From: JBDKVA01 sp039679375
Lineage (GTDB): Bacteria; Bacillota; Clostridia; Acetivibrionales; DTU013
Assembly (NCBI GenBank): GCA_039679375.1
Contig: JBDKVA010000126.1
Span: 1 to 30,244, forward strand
Direction: 5' to 3'
DNA: 30,244 nt
In this document: positions 7,952 to 16,570 of the stretch, one piece after another
How the letters are laid out: each line of letters opens with the position of its first letter
How positions within the stretch are numbered: the first letter of the stretch is position 1
Position numbers and translations under genes: made by a program
The notes under the pieces: model-generated
The model's input: only the letters and a program-made list of their open reading frames with translations
What the model was told of the DNA's origin: nothing
Database searches by the model: none

Positions 7952-8407
7952 TTATCTATCATTCAGAAGCTTTCGCAGCTCGTCCATAAATGTGTTGATA
8001 TCCCTAAATTGTCTATAGACTGAGGCAAAACGGACATATGCCACTTCGTCAAGATTCTTCAGCCTTGCCATAACCATTTCGCCGATTTCCTGCGATGTGA
8101 TTTCTCTTTTGAGCGAATTTAAAATCTGTCCCTCAATCTCGTCCACCATGATTTCCAGTTCCTCTATGGAAACCGGCCTTTTCTCACAGGCTCTTAATAA
8201 TCCATTCAGAAGCTTTTCCCGGTTAAACACCTGACGGGTTTTGTCCTTCTTTATGACCATTAACGGGACACTTTCGACCTTTTCATAGGTTGTGAAGCGC
8301 TTAAGGCATTTTGAGCATTCGCGGCGTCTTCTGATTGCAGTATTTTCTTCAGTAGGCCTTGAATCAATAACCTTATCTTCTACAAAACCGCAATACGGAC
8401 ATTTCAT
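7952..8407 (-). CDS. nrdR: transcriptional repressor NrdR
   Basis: A 151-residue repressor of ribonucleotide reductase genes that senses ATP/dATP. The zinc ribbon is seen at MKCPYC (Cys3, Cys6) and CSKC (Cys31, Cys34), with the basic RRRREC stretch that contacts DNA. The ATP-cone domain follows (VIKKDKTRQVFNREKL, about residues 49-139), and the length matches the family. The start is the ATG at 8407, which has GGAGG 7 bases upstream; an upstream in-frame start at 8434 would add nine unconserved residues. It ends the sporulation/division block, 162 bases after ylmC, and probably has its own transcription start. No nrd gene is in the window, so its targets lie elsewhere. Confidence 0.97.
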   Translation of the reverse strand: MKCPYCGFVEDKVIDSRPTEENTAIRRRRECSKCLKRFTTYEKVESVPLMVIKKDKTRQVFNREKLLNGLLRACEKRPVSIEELEIMVDEIEGQILNSLKREITSQEIGEMVMARLKNLDEVAYVRFASVYRQFRDINTFMDELRKLLNDR

Positions 8408-8569
8408 TGTCAATCCTCCAAACCGGCAGATCATACCGATATTTTTCTTTAGTAAATTCCGGTTTAATTAAAATGTACTTAAACGGATCCCGGATGTGAT
8501 CCGATGCAAATTGAAGATTCCATCAATCTGTACTAATATCGGATGATTTTATCAAAATGTTTAGGACAT

Positions 8570-8830
8570 TCAGTCAAAGTATTTCCTGATGTACCTCTCA
8601 TCAAGGTCCACAAGTATGATATCTTCTCCTATCTTTCGTATCTTTTCCCATGGTATGACAAATTCGTTGTCCTTTCCAAGAAGCCCGAAAAGTCTGCCTA
8701 CCCCCGGCAATATGATGGCGTCGACTTTCCCCTGCTCAAGGTCTATTTCGACATCAGACACGAAACCCAGCCTTTTTCCATCTGACATGTTAATTACTTC
8801 CTTTTGTTTGAAATCGGAAGAACGGTTCAT
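8570..8830 (-). CDS. ylmC: YlmC/YmxH family PRC-barrel sporulation protein
   Basis: An 86-residue PRC-barrel protein with the family signature KEVINMSDGKRLGFVSDVEI followed by AIILPG and VIPWEKIRKIGEDIILVD. YlmC/YmxH proteins are small and conserved in spore formers next to sigG; their molecular role is not settled. The start is taken as the ATG at 8830 after a GGTGG site; a TTG four codons upstream is less likely. It lies 122 bases past sigG, with an intrinsic terminator in between, so it probably has its own promoter, though I could not pick a clear one. Confidence 0.92.
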   Translation of the reverse strand: MNRSSDFKQKEVINMSDGKRLGFVSDVEIDLEQGKVDAIILPGVGRLFGLLGKDNEFVIPWEKIRKIGEDIILVDLDERYIRKYFD

Positions 8831-8915
8831 AGAATCCACCAACCATCTGCTTCATTTGAAAAATGCAATACTCTGTTATAAATATATGTGGCGGATCGGC
8901 AAAAATGAATCCATA

Positions 8916-8940
8916 TAAATAAAACACCTTGCGGTGTCTT
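8916..8940 (-). terminator. intrinsic terminator after sigG
   Basis: On the minus strand AAGACACC, a GCAA tetraloop and GGTGTTTT form an 8-bp stem (one G-U pair), followed by an A/T-rich run. It lies just past the sigG stop at 8953. Confidence 0.75.
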
Positions 8941-8952
8941 ATCATTATTAGT

Positions 8953-9726
8953 TCAAATGTACTTTTTCATATGCAGCAAAGCTGTTTTTTCCAGCCTTGA
9001 CACTTGGGCCTGGGATATACCGATTTCATCCGCTACTTCCATTTGCGTCCGGCCTTCAAAAAAGCGGAGGTTCAAAATCAGCTTTTCTCTGTCATTGAGC
9101 TTTCGCATGGCTTCCTTAAGAGAAATACCCTCGAGCCAGTTCTCATCAATATTCTTTTCGTCCTTTACCTGGTCCATGACATAAATCGCATCCCCGCCAT
9201 CATGGTATACGGACTCAAAAAGCGATATCGGATCCTGTATTGCATCAAGGGCAAATACGACTTCTTCCTTGGGAAGATCAAGCTCTTTGGCAATTTCTGC
9301 GATTGTCGGTTCCTTGGAATTCCTGCTGGTCAGTCTCTCCTTTGCCTGAAGCGCTTTATAAGCAATGTCCCTCAGGGACCTGCTTACCCTGATGGAGTTA
9401 TTGTCGCGTAAATATCTCCTGATTTCACCAATAATCATTGGTACCGCATAGGTTGAAAATTTGACGTTCTGAGTGACGTCAAAATTATCAATAGCCTTGA
9501 TAAGCCCGATGCATCCTACCTGGAAAAGGTCATCCACATACTCGCCCCTGTTATTAAAACGCTGAATCACGCTCAATACAAGCCTGAGGTTCCCCTTAAT
9601 AAATTCCTCGCGGGCAGAAGCATCGCCTTTATGCATTCTTTCAAATAAAACCTTTTTTTGCTCATTGGACAGAACCGGCAGTTTGGATGTGTTGACACCA
9701 CATATTTCTACTTTGTTGATTAGCAT
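8953..9726 (-). CDS. sigG: RNA polymerase sporulation sigma factor SigG
   Basis: A 257-residue late forespore sigma factor, exactly the usual SigG length. The N-terminus MLINKVEICGVNTSKLPVL is the SigG anti-sigma-binding signature. Region 2 (GNLRLVLSVIQRF, DDLFQVGCIGLIKAIDNFD, FSTYAVPMIIGEIRRYLRD) and region 4 with its helix-turn-helix (TQMEVADEIGISQAQVSRLE) are complete. The chosen ATG at 9726 is preceded by GGGAGG 7 bases upstream; the frame is open for a further 45 codons, but those are unconserved and overlap the promoter. SigG directs forespore genes after engulfment. Its own SigF/SigG-like promoter lies upstream at 9793-9821, so it need not depend on sigE transcription. Confidence 0.98.
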   Translation of the reverse strand: MLINKVEICGVNTSKLPVLSNEQKKVLFERMHKGDASAREEFIKGNLRLVLSVIQRFNNRGEYVDDLFQVGCIGLIKAIDNFDVTQNVKFSTYAVPMIIGEIRRYLRDNNSIRVSRSLRDIAYKALQAKERLTSRNSKEPTIAEIAKELDLPKEEVVFALDAIQDPISLFESVYHDGGDAIYVMDQVKDEKNIDENWLEGISLKEAMRKLNDREKLILNLRFFEGRTQMEVADEIGISQAQVSRLEKTALLHMKKYI

Positions 9727-9792
9727 TGAAAAACCTCCCGGCGCAAATTTAGGGTCAGCCAAAGTCGTACTTTTACCTTCCCTGAATAGTAT

Positions 9793-9821
9793 CATTATTG
9801 CCATGGAGGTCTTTTTTATAC
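9793..9821 (-). promoter_or_regulatory. SigF/SigG-type promoter of sigG
   Basis: On the minus strand GTATA (9817-9821), a 14-base spacer and GGCAATAATG (9793-9802) match the forespore sigma factor consensus (GywTA, then GGnrAnAnT). The spacer is one base shorter than the usual 15. It lies 66 bases before the sigG start, in the sigE-sigG gap, where a forespore promoter is known in Bacillus subtilis. Confidence 0.55.
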
Positions 9822-9876
9822 CGTTGCCGAATTTAAAAATATTTCTTAAAGGCCTTGACAACAGCGGTTTTGACGA

Positions 9877-10608
9877 TTAGACCATACGGTTGATTTCCCT
9901 TTTCAGCCTGCTGATGATCCTTTTTTCCAGCCTTGAAATGTAGGATTGTGATATACCAAGCATATCAGCCACTTCCTTTTGGGTTTTTTCAATTCCATTT
10001 GAAAGTCCGAACCTGAGCTCCATAATTTTCTTTTCTCTTAGTGAGAGCTTTTTCATCGCTGTGTTAAGCAGTTCCCTGTCAACTTCATCTTCAAGGCTCC
10101 GGTGAATGATGTCGTTCTCTGTGCCAAGGATATCCGAAAGAAGGAGTTCATTGCCGTCCCAATCGATATTCAGCGGTTCATCGATGGATATCTCCGTCTT
10201 GATCTTATTATTCCGTCTTAAGTACATCAATATTTCATTCTCAATGCACCTTGAGGCATATGTGGCAAGCTTTATGTTTTTTGACGGGTTAAATGTATTG
10301 ATTGCCTTGATAAGGCCGATCGTACCGATTGAAACAAGATCCTCCACCCCAACACCGGTATTTTCAAATTTTCTGGCTATATAAACCACCAGCCTGAGGT
10401 TCCGCTCGATCAAAATACTTTTTACCCCATAATCTTGCGCTTCCAGCCTGGCCAGAAGATAATTTTCTTCATCAGGGCTAAGCGGAGGAGGCAATGCCTC
10501 ACTACCTCCTATATAGTGTATTGGCAACCCTTTTTCCGCCTTAAATTTGTTCAGCAGATTGAGGTATCGAATCCTTAAAAAAAATTGCAACCTCTTCAAA
10601 ATACCCAT
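9877..10608 (-). CDS. sigE: RNA polymerase sporulation sigma factor SigE (pro-form)
   Basis: A 243-residue mother-cell sigma factor made as an inactive precursor. The basic/hydrophobic pro-sequence covers about residues 1-31 and ends before the conserved YIGGSEALPPPL motif (from Tyr32), the region processed by SpoIIGA. Region 2 (RNLRLVVYIARKFENTGVG, DLVSIGTIGLIKAINTF, LATYASRCIENEILMYLRR) and region 4 (TQKEVADMLGISQSYISRLEKRI) are intact. The ATG at 10608 has AAAGGAG 8 bases upstream. It follows spoIIGA by 25 bases, so the protease and its substrate are co-transcribed. SigE switches on early mother-cell genes after the asymmetric septum forms. Confidence 0.98.
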   Translation of the reverse strand: MGILKRLQFFLRIRYLNLLNKFKAEKGLPIHYIGGSEALPPPLSPDEENYLLARLEAQDYGVKSILIERNLRLVVYIARKFENTGVGVEDLVSIGTIGLIKAINTFNPSKNIKLATYASRCIENEILMYLRRNNKIKTEISIDEPLNIDWDGNELLLSDILGTENDIIHRSLEDEVDRELLNTAMKKLSLREKKIMELRFGLSNGIEKTQKEVADMLGISQSYISRLEKRIISRLKREINRMV

Positions 10609-10633
10609 TTTAGAATCTCCTTTTTTAATTGTC

Positions 10634-11539
10634 TTACATAAGCTCCGGGTTCAGTAATGCGCTGTACTTTTCATTTCTGGATAGTGCTCTGTTATAGATG
10701 CCGACAATAACATTACTCACTCCCTTCTTTTCATCTTCTTTTTCGATCTCAATATAGTCCGGTCTGAAACCGATCAGCATGCCATTTTCCTTTCCAAGTG
10801 AAGTAAATGGAATAAGTCTGAATCTGGAAAACCATGCCGAACATGAAATAGCAGATGAGACCTTATTCAAATCATTTTCAGAGTCCCTTTCAAAGATATT
10901 CCTTATGTCTTCAGGCAAAAGGTCTCTGATCGCTGTAAACTCAACAACGACCACAGGCATATTGGTAAGGGGGTCGTGCAGTGAATTGCCGGTATCAACA
11001 AGCGCACAAAGCTCAATAGCCTTCTTGTCGAAAGCGATGCAAAGCCGTACCAGCATTTTCTCTTTAAGGAACTTGTTCTGAATGATATCCCATACAACCC
11101 TGAGGATGATGAATGTAACTGCAAGTGCGAGAAGCAGTTCCGACCATTTTGTATTGATAAGCGAGACAGGCGACATGATTACACCATTTCTTACAACGCT
11201 TCCGCTTCGGTTAAAAAACAGAAATGCGAATCCGGCTCCGGCAAATAGAAATGTGGAGGCATAAAACAGAACAAGCGTCCTTAAAAAGGCAGATATCCTT
11301 GTAAAGCTGAAGGTGACTGCCACCATTGCAATAGAAAGCAAAAACTTAGACAGGATCGTCGTGTATATTTTCATTTCAGGCAGCAATATCATCAGGACCA
11401 GATAAAGCGCTCCCACTACCGATCCCAGCAAAAGGCGAAGATTGCTCGCCCGTCTTTTGGAAAATCTGGCCGTTACCAAAAGTATCAGATAATTGATGAC
11501 AATATTCTCAAGGATAATGATATCCAGATAAATTTCCAC
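10634..11539 (-). CDS. spoIIGA: sporulation sigma-E processing peptidase SpoIIGA
   Basis: A 301-residue membrane aspartic protease. Residues about 1-150 contain five hydrophobic membrane-spanning segments (for example IIILENIVINYLILLVT). The C-terminal cytoplasmic domain carries the catalytic motif LVDTGNSL with Asp182, followed by a second conserved region IPFTSLGKENGMLIGFRPD. It cleaves the pro-sequence of SigE encoded by the next gene, after receiving the SpoIIR signal from the forespore. Translation starts at a GTG (11539) behind a G-rich GGGGGAAAATAG site. The 255-base gap to ftsZ contains the ftsZ terminator, so spoIIGA-sigE should have its own promoter. Confidence 0.95.
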   Translation of the reverse strand: MEIYLDIIILENIVINYLILLVTARFSKRRASNLRLLLGSVVGALYLVLMILLPEMKIYTTILSKFLLSIAMVAVTFSFTRISAFLRTLVLFYASTFLFAGAGFAFLFFNRSGSVVRNGVIMSPVSLINTKWSELLLALAVTFIILRVVWDIIQNKFLKEKMLVRLCIAFDKKAIELCALVDTGNSLHDPLTNMPVVVVEFTAIRDLLPEDIRNIFERDSENDLNKVSSAISCSAWFSRFRLIPFTSLGKENGMLIGFRPDYIEIEKEDEKKGVSNVIVGIYNRALSRNEKYSALLNPELM

Positions 11540-11709
11540 CTATTTTCCCCCACCCGCCTGCGCCAAGTCAAGCATCCCCTATTTTACATATATTCATATG
11601 CCTGTACTTTTATGATTTATATAAACATATAATATTTTATTTGTAACCATATTATATTTTATTTAAAATGAATTTTATGTCATTTATGATTGTAAAATTT
11701 ATGGAATTA

Positions 11710-11717
11710 TACGACAA
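11710..11717 (-). promoter_or_regulatory. possible Spo0A box upstream of spoIIGA
   Basis: TTGTCGTA on the minus strand matches the 0A box TTGTCGAA at 7 of 8 positions. A TATAAT (11651-11656, minus) follows 53 bases downstream. In Bacillus subtilis the spoIIG promoter is activated by Spo0A. This site also overlaps the T-tract of the ftsZ terminator, so it could be chance. Confidence 0.25.
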
Positions 11718-11759
11718 AAAAAGCCGGGACATCAGGGATCCCCCTAATATTCCGGCTTT
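11715..11759 (-). terminator. intrinsic terminator after ftsZ
   Basis: On the minus strand AAAGCCGG (11752-11759) pairs with CCGGCTTT (11720-11727), followed by more T residues. It is 36 bases past the ftsZ stop and separates division genes from the spoIIGA unit. Confidence 0.8.
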
Positions 11760-11794
11760 ATTATTTTAATATGTAATGATACGAACGGTTACGC

Positions 11795-12892
11795 CTATTT
11801 GAACCTGTTTTTTCTCAGGAATGTGGGTATTTCCAGTTCATCCTCTGATATTTCACCGGTTGCATGGCGCTTCACTACCGGCTGTTCCGGTTTGGACGGC
11901 ACCTTTTCTGCGATTTTATCCATCTTCCTGATCACCGAGCCTTTTTCAAAGCCAGTAGCGATGACGGTAATCAGCATTTCGTCCTTAAGATTTTCATCAA
12001 TGACTGCGCCGACGATAATATTCGCATCCGGGTCAGCCGATTTCTGCACAAGCTCGGCAGCAAGATTGACTTCAAATAAGCCGAGATCTGCGCCGCCGGT
12101 AATATTGAGAAGAACTCCCCTTGCGCCTTCGATCGAGGTCTCGAGCAACGGGCTTTGGATCGCCTGTCTTGCAGCCTCCTCCGCCCTTCCGTCGCCGGAA
12201 GCTCTGCCAATACCCATGTGTGCCAAGCCTGTATTCAGCATGATGGTTTTTACATCCGCAAAGTCCAGGTTGATCAGCCCCGGAACGGCAATCAGGTCGG
12301 AAATGCCCTGCACACCCTGACGAAGGACATCATCGGCCATTTTGAAAGCATCTATAATGGAGGTCTTCTTTTCAGCCACCTGCAAAAGTCTGTCATTCGG
12401 AATCGTAACAAGCGTATCCACAACTGCTTTGAGGTTTTCTATGCCATTCTCCGCATACTGCATCCTCTTGCGGCCTTCAAACATGAAAGGCTTTGTAACC
12501 ACACCTACCGTCAGTATCCCCATTTCCTTGGCGATCTGAGCTACGATAGGAGCTGCACCTGTACCGGTACCTCCTCCCATTCCTGCTGTTACAAATACCA
12601 TATCGGCGCCCTTGACAGCCTGTGCGATTTCATCCTTGCTCTCATTGGCAGCTCTTTCACCGATCTCGGGATTTGCACCTGCGCCGAGCCCTTTGGTAAG
12701 CTTATCACCTATCTGGATTTTTGTATTTGCTTTGGAAAGAAAAAGTGCTTGCTTATCGGTATTGATTGCAATAAATTCCACGCCCCGGAGTCCTGCGGAA
12801 ATCATCCTGTTCACGGCATTGTTCCCTCCGCCGCCGACGCCGATGACCTTTATCTGGGCAAACTGTTCCATATCTATATCAAACTCCAGCAA
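11795..12892 (-). CDS. ftsZ: cell division protein FtsZ
   Basis: A 365-residue tubulin-like GTPase that forms the cytokinetic ring. It shows the N-terminal VIGVGGGGNNAVNRMI loop, the tubulin signature GGGTGTGAA (106-114), the T7 loop region NLDFADVKTIM and the C-terminal peptide IPTFLRKNRFK that binds FtsA and other partners. Translation most likely starts at the TTG at 12892, behind a GGGGGA site; this gives the MLEFDIDMEQ N-terminus I associate with clostridial FtsZ. An ATG at residue 8 is the alternative. It lies 112 bases after ftsA with a good promoter in the gap, which would allow ftsZ to be expressed above the rest of the cluster. The sequence is complete. Confidence 0.99.
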   Translation of the reverse strand: MLEFDIDMEQFAQIKVIGVGGGGNNAVNRMISAGLRGVEFIAINTDKQALFLSKANTKIQIGDKLTKGLGAGANPEIGERAANESKDEIAQAVKGADMVFVTAGMGGGTGTGAAPIVAQIAKEMGILTVGVVTKPFMFEGRKRMQYAENGIENLKAVVDTLVTIPNDRLLQVAEKKTSIIDAFKMADDVLRQGVQGISDLIAVPGLINLDFADVKTIMLNTGLAHMGIGRASGDGRAEEAARQAIQSPLLETSIEGARGVLLNITGGADLGLFEVNLAAELVQKSADPDANIIVGAVIDENLKDEMLITVIATGFEKGSVIRKMDKIAEKVPSKPEQPVVKRHATGEISEDELEIPTFLRKNRFK

Positions 12893-12930
12893 AATAAATC
12901 CCCCTTCATCATTGGTTTGGCATTACTTAA

Positions 12931-12959
12931 ATAATATCTTATTCCTTTACTGAAAGCAA
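12931..12959 (-). promoter_or_regulatory. predicted ftsZ promoter in the ftsA-ftsZ gap
   Basis: On the minus strand TTGCTT (12954-12959), a 17-base spacer and TATTAT (12931-12936) lie about 40 bases before the TTG start of ftsZ. Confidence 0.5.
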
Positions 12960-13004
12960 GCTTAGTTTTAACAATAATTACAATATAAAAAGCGGCAAAA
13001 ATAC

Positions 13005-14243
13005 CTAAAATATTTCCTTAAAAAACTTCTTTATTTTATCAAAAAGTGTTTCTTTCGGTTGCTGTTTCCCATACTTTTTCTGTTTGATCTCGCTAGCCTG
13101 ACTTCCTCTTTTCTTTATGTTCGCGACATACCGGATGATACCCGCCGAGGCTATGAACTCAGGCTTGACAACTCCCTGAAGCTGTGTAGCCTGAACCACC
13201 CTGACGGGAACTTCAAAAACCTCCTGGGCAAGCTGCTTACATCCATCAACGTAGGATATTCCAGCGCCAGTCAGCACAACTCCCCCGTCCGGAGAAATCA
13301 GCGAACCGGCTTTTTCCAGCTGGTTCCTGCAAAGTGAAAATATCTCGTAGACCCTTGCTTCAATGATTTCCACGACCTCGGATACTTTGACATTTTTCTT
13401 CTTATTTTCATTTATATCCAATACCGATATTTCCTGATCATTTTTAATAAGTGAGGTCAAGGCCAGTTCAAACTGCCGTTTGATTTTTTCTGCTTCAATA
13501 TTGGTTATATGAAGCCCTATGGCGATATCGTTTGTAATGTGGTCTCCGCCAACCGGTATGGAATCATAAAAAACAAGCCGCTTGCCCTGATAGACCGATA
13601 TGTCGGTCAAACCGCCCCCGACGTCAAGCAGTACAACGCCCATGTCGCGTTCATCCTGGGTAAGGCTGATTTCACCCGTTGCAAATGCCTCCGCAACTAT
13701 ACCGTCGATCTGTATTCCGGCTCTCTCAATGCTCTTTACAATATTTTGAACTGATGTGATCTTGCCGACAACGATGTCCGCATCCACTTCCAATTTCGTT
13801 CCTACCATGCCTACCGGATCGATAATCTCATCATATCCGTCAATAATATATTGTCTTGGTACTACATCAATCAACTGCCTGTCATCCGGAAAATCAATAT
13901 CTCTGACAGAGTGAAGGACATTATCGATATCATGCTGTGTTATTTCCCTGTTACCATTGGAAATACTTATCCAGCTTTTGTTGTTGATGACGCTGACATG
14001 CATTCCGTGAATATTCACATAAGCTGAGCCAACCTTTATGTCCGCTTCGGATTCGGCTTCCTGAATTGAGCTTTTTACACATGATGCAGTACTTTCAATA
14101 TCAATAATGATGCCTTTTTTCAACCCTGCACATGGCGACATGCCTCTGCCGGCAATATCAAGCTGGGAATTCTTATTTACCCTTCCAATCAGCGTACATA
14201 CTTTGGAAGTTCCGATGTCAACACTTACGATCAAATCTCCCAT
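13005..14243 (-). CDS. ftsA: cell division protein FtsA
   Basis: A 412-residue actin-like protein that tethers FtsZ to the membrane. Actin/Hsp70 ATPase motifs are seen: phosphate 1 near IVSVDIGTSKVCTLIG (residues 5-20), phosphate 2 at LLDVGGGLTDIS and the adenosine motif VVLTGAGISYVDG. The SHS2-type 1C domain lies at about 80-170. The last residues, LFDKIKKFFKEIF, form the amphipathic membrane-targeting helix. The ATG at 14243 has AGGGGG 8 bases upstream. It sits between sbp and ftsZ, in the expected order. Nothing is missing compared with the family. Confidence 0.97.
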   Translation of the reverse strand: MGDLIVSVDIGTSKVCTLIGRVNKNSQLDIAGRGMSPCAGLKKGIIIDIESTASCVKSSIQEAESEADIKVGSAYVNIHGMHVSVINNKSWISISNGNREITQHDIDNVLHSVRDIDFPDDRQLIDVVPRQYIIDGYDEIIDPVGMVGTKLEVDADIVVGKITSVQNIVKSIERAGIQIDGIVAEAFATGEISLTQDERDMGVVLLDVGGGLTDISVYQGKRLVFYDSIPVGGDHITNDIAIGLHITNIEAEKIKRQFELALTSLIKNDQEISVLDINENKKKNVKVSEVVEIIEARVYEIFSLCRNQLEKAGSLISPDGGVVLTGAGISYVDGCKQLAQEVFEVPVRVVQATQLQGVVKPEFIASAGIIRYVANIKKRGSQASEIKQKKYGKQQPKETLFDKIKKFFKEIF

Positions 14244-14335
14244 TAAAGAAACCCCCTACAAAACCATATAAAGAATAAGCCTTTGAAACGGTCAGCCGGT
14301 CTCAGGCCATTATGCATACCATTTTTACCCTGCAA

Positions 14336-14686
14336 TCATATCTTATCTTTTTTATCAGACTTATTCAACATATATCTGCGAATAATTGCAAAATTCAAGA
14401 ATAATCTGTTCCCAAACGCGAAAATTGCCGCAAGATAGATCTCGATCCCCAATTGGTCACCTATGTATGCAAGTGCCGCAGCCAGCAAGGCATTCCCAAA
14501 AAAGCCGGATATGAAAATCTTCATATCAAATTTCTTCTGCATCGTCGCAGCAACTCCGCCGAACACCGAGTCCAGAGCTGCAAGGATCGCAACAGCCATA
14601 TACGTTGAATACTGCTGCGGTATATTGACAGGTATGAAAAAAACTCCGATCAATATTCCTATAATCATGCCTAAAATCGGTAACAT
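14336..14686 (-). CDS. sbp: small basic family protein (DUF1290)
   Basis: A 116-residue membrane protein with three or four hydrophobic segments (starting MLPILGMIIGILIGVFF) and a basic tail ending in KSDKKDKI. It matches the small basic protein family found next to ftsQ/divIB and ftsA in Firmicutes division clusters. The function is unknown; a role near the division machinery is inferred from its location. The ATG at 14686 follows GGAGGG by 8 bases and begins 5 bases after the ftsQ stop, so translation is probably coupled. Confidence 0.93.
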   Translation of the reverse strand: MLPILGMIIGILIGVFFIPVNIPQQYSTYMAVAILAALDSVFGGVAATMQKKFDMKIFISGFFGNALLAAALAYIGDQLGIEIYLAAIFAFGNRLFLNFAIIRRYMLNKSDKKDKI

Positions 14687-14691
14687 ACGAA

Positions 14692-15540
14692 TTACCCTCC
14701 ATTTTCCGGGGTGAATACGGGATTTTCATCTGTAGAGAAATCCAATCTTCCCCTTTCGTCTTTTTTTATATTGTTATAAAATATGGTTTGCGCCGCACTG
14801 ATTTTATAGTTTAAATCTTCCAGTTTCCCCAAATTCACAAGTACTCTTGACTGCAACATGAAGCTTACATTATATATATCCCCAACATCAACAAAATCTA
14901 CAACGGGTAACAGCTTATCCTCATTTTTATTATCTATTTCCTCTATTGCGTCAAATAGCATGTAAGCCGATTCGAGTACATTTTCCTGTATGTTCAATTT
15001 TAAACCGGGCTTGTATGCATCCGGCTGGATCCCCTTTATAACGGGAAGGTCCGTTTTATCCGGATTTGGATCAAGCTCCAGCAGATATCCTTCCCGGTCG
15101 ATAAGAAGGCTTGTCCCGGTCATGCTCAAAATCGCTGCTGCTTTTCTTTCAGACACTTCAATTAAAATAGAAGAGGGAATGACAAACCTCACCTTAACAT
15201 TCTTGATATAAGGACAACTGTCCATAATTGCTCTTTCAGCTGATCCGATCCTCAAAAAATAAAACTTCCCCGGTTTATTGAAGATCTGCCTGAATCCATT
15301 CATTCCATTCCTTATACCGGATGCTGCAATAAGGTTCCGGCTGTCATAATGTGTATTGCCCTTTACCGCCATCCTGTCAATATTAAATAGTGGAGATAGC
15401 GCAGTATAAATGGCTGTGGCAATCAGCAAAGCCGTCACAAGTATAGTTCTGATCCATGCCCATATGCGTTTATGTTTTTTTTTGCTTTTGTGAGTTTTAT
15501 GTAAAGGCTCCTTTACATCATTTATCCTTCGCAACTTCAT
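14692..15540 (-). CDS. ftsQ: cell division protein FtsQ/DivIB
   Basis: A 282-residue bitopic membrane protein of the divisome. A lysine-rich cytoplasmic N-terminus (about residues 1-25) precedes one membrane segment (IRTILVTALLIATAIYTALS). The POTRA domain follows (NIDRMAVKGNTHYDSRNLI) and then a beta domain (IEVSERKAAAILSMTGTSLLIDREGYLLE). FtsQ/DivIB links early and late division proteins and works with FtsL/DivIC. The start is the ATG at 15540, which has a G-rich site 7 bases upstream; the frame extends 25 codons further up but those residues are not conserved. It follows the murA remnant by 67 bases. Confidence 0.93.
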   Translation of the reverse strand: MKLRRINDVKEPLHKTHKSKKKHKRIWAWIRTILVTALLIATAIYTALSPLFNIDRMAVKGNTHYDSRNLIAASGIRNGMNGFRQIFNKPGKFYFLRIGSAERAIMDSCPYIKNVKVRFVIPSSILIEVSERKAAAILSMTGTSLLIDREGYLLELDPNPDKTDLPVIKGIQPDAYKPGLKLNIQENVLESAYMLFDAIEEIDNKNEDKLLPVVDFVDVGDIYNVSFMLQSRVLVNLGKLEDLNYKISAAQTIFYNNIKKDERGRLDFSTDENPVFTPENGG

Positions 15541-15607
15541 CAGACTTCCCCCCGTACCTGATACGGCCGCTGCCATTATCGGCGTTAAAGCTGAAAGACG
15601 CTTAAGA

Positions 15608-16570
15608 TCAATCAATACGCTGTATGGATGCTCCGACTTGCCTGAGCTTTTCTTCTAATTTCTCATAGCCCCTGTCAATATGCTTAATATCGGAAATAAC
15701 CGTTTCCCCTTCTGCAGCAAGCCCCGCAAGCACAAGAGCCGCCCCGCCTCTCAAGTCACGCGCATAGACGTTGGCGCCGATCAGCTTTTTAATACCTTTT
15801 ATCACCGCCAACCTTCCTTCGAGTTTGATATTTGCTCCCATCCTAAGCAGCTCATCTACATGCTTGTACCTGTTTTCGAATACGGTTTCAACCATTATGC
15901 TGGTCCCTCTTGCAATAGTCAGCATGGCAACGAGCTGGGCCTGCATGTCGGTAGGAAAACCCGGATATGGAAGCGTTCTGATAATATCAAGCGCACGTAA
16001 CCTTGACGGACCCGTAATAAGCATTGTGCTGCCCTTTATGCTGATACGGCATCCACTTTCCCTGAGCAGTGCAATGATAGAGCTCAAATGCTCCGGTATG
16101 ACATTTTTCAAAAGCAATTCACTGCCTGTAATACCGGCTGCCGCCATGTATGTACCTGTTACGATCCGGTCCGTAATAATTGTATGCTCTGCATTTCTTA
16201 ACCTGTGTTCGCCTCCGTTGATTTTCACAATACTCGTACCTGCTCCCGACACCTGTACTCCGGTTGCCTGTAAATAGTTCTGCAGATCAAGTATTTCAGG
16301 TTCCTTGGCGGCATTTCTAATAAGTGTTTCACCGTCTGCAAAAACAGAAGCCAGCATGATATTTTCCGTTGCACCCACGCTCGGATAGTCAAGCTGTATA
16401 TCACACCCCTTCAGCCTGTCTGCTTCACAGTAAATAAAGCCTCTTTGCGCATCCTGTATCTTTGCCCCCATACTCCTTAATGCCTTCAGATGAAGATCAA
16501 TCGGTCTCGGGCCTATTTCACACCCACCCGGGTGCGTAACCTTTTTGCTCCTTTTTACCAAAATAGAGCA
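15608..16570 (-). pseudogene. murA: 5'-truncated murA (UDP-GlcNAc enolpyruvyl transferase)
   Basis: Clear MurA homology runs from KKVTHPGGCEIGPRPIDLHL to the C-terminus (about 310 codons). It includes the catalytic cysteine in PGGCEIG, the TDMQAQ aspartate region and DLRGGAALVLAG. About 105 N-terminal residues are absent, including the invariant ISGAKNAALP segment with the substrate-binding Lys-Asn. The frame stays open upstream to 16840, but the added residues are AT-rich nonsense rich in Asn, Ile and Tyr, with no proper start. The distance from the cysteine to the C-terminus matches full-length MurA, so only the 5' end is lost. The enzyme should be inactive. The absence of internal stops suggests recent truncation or a fragment still translated by chance. 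Another murA must serve the cell. Confidence 0.85.

Noticed and set aside
8484..8503. Hairpin CGGATC/GATCCG between ylmC and nrdR as a terminator
   Set aside because: The stem is only 6 bp and no real T-run follows; evidence too weak to annotate.
12155..12934. Long plus-strand open frame opposite ftsZ
   Set aside because: It is an antisense shadow of the conserved ftsZ coding sequence, with no protein-like motifs.
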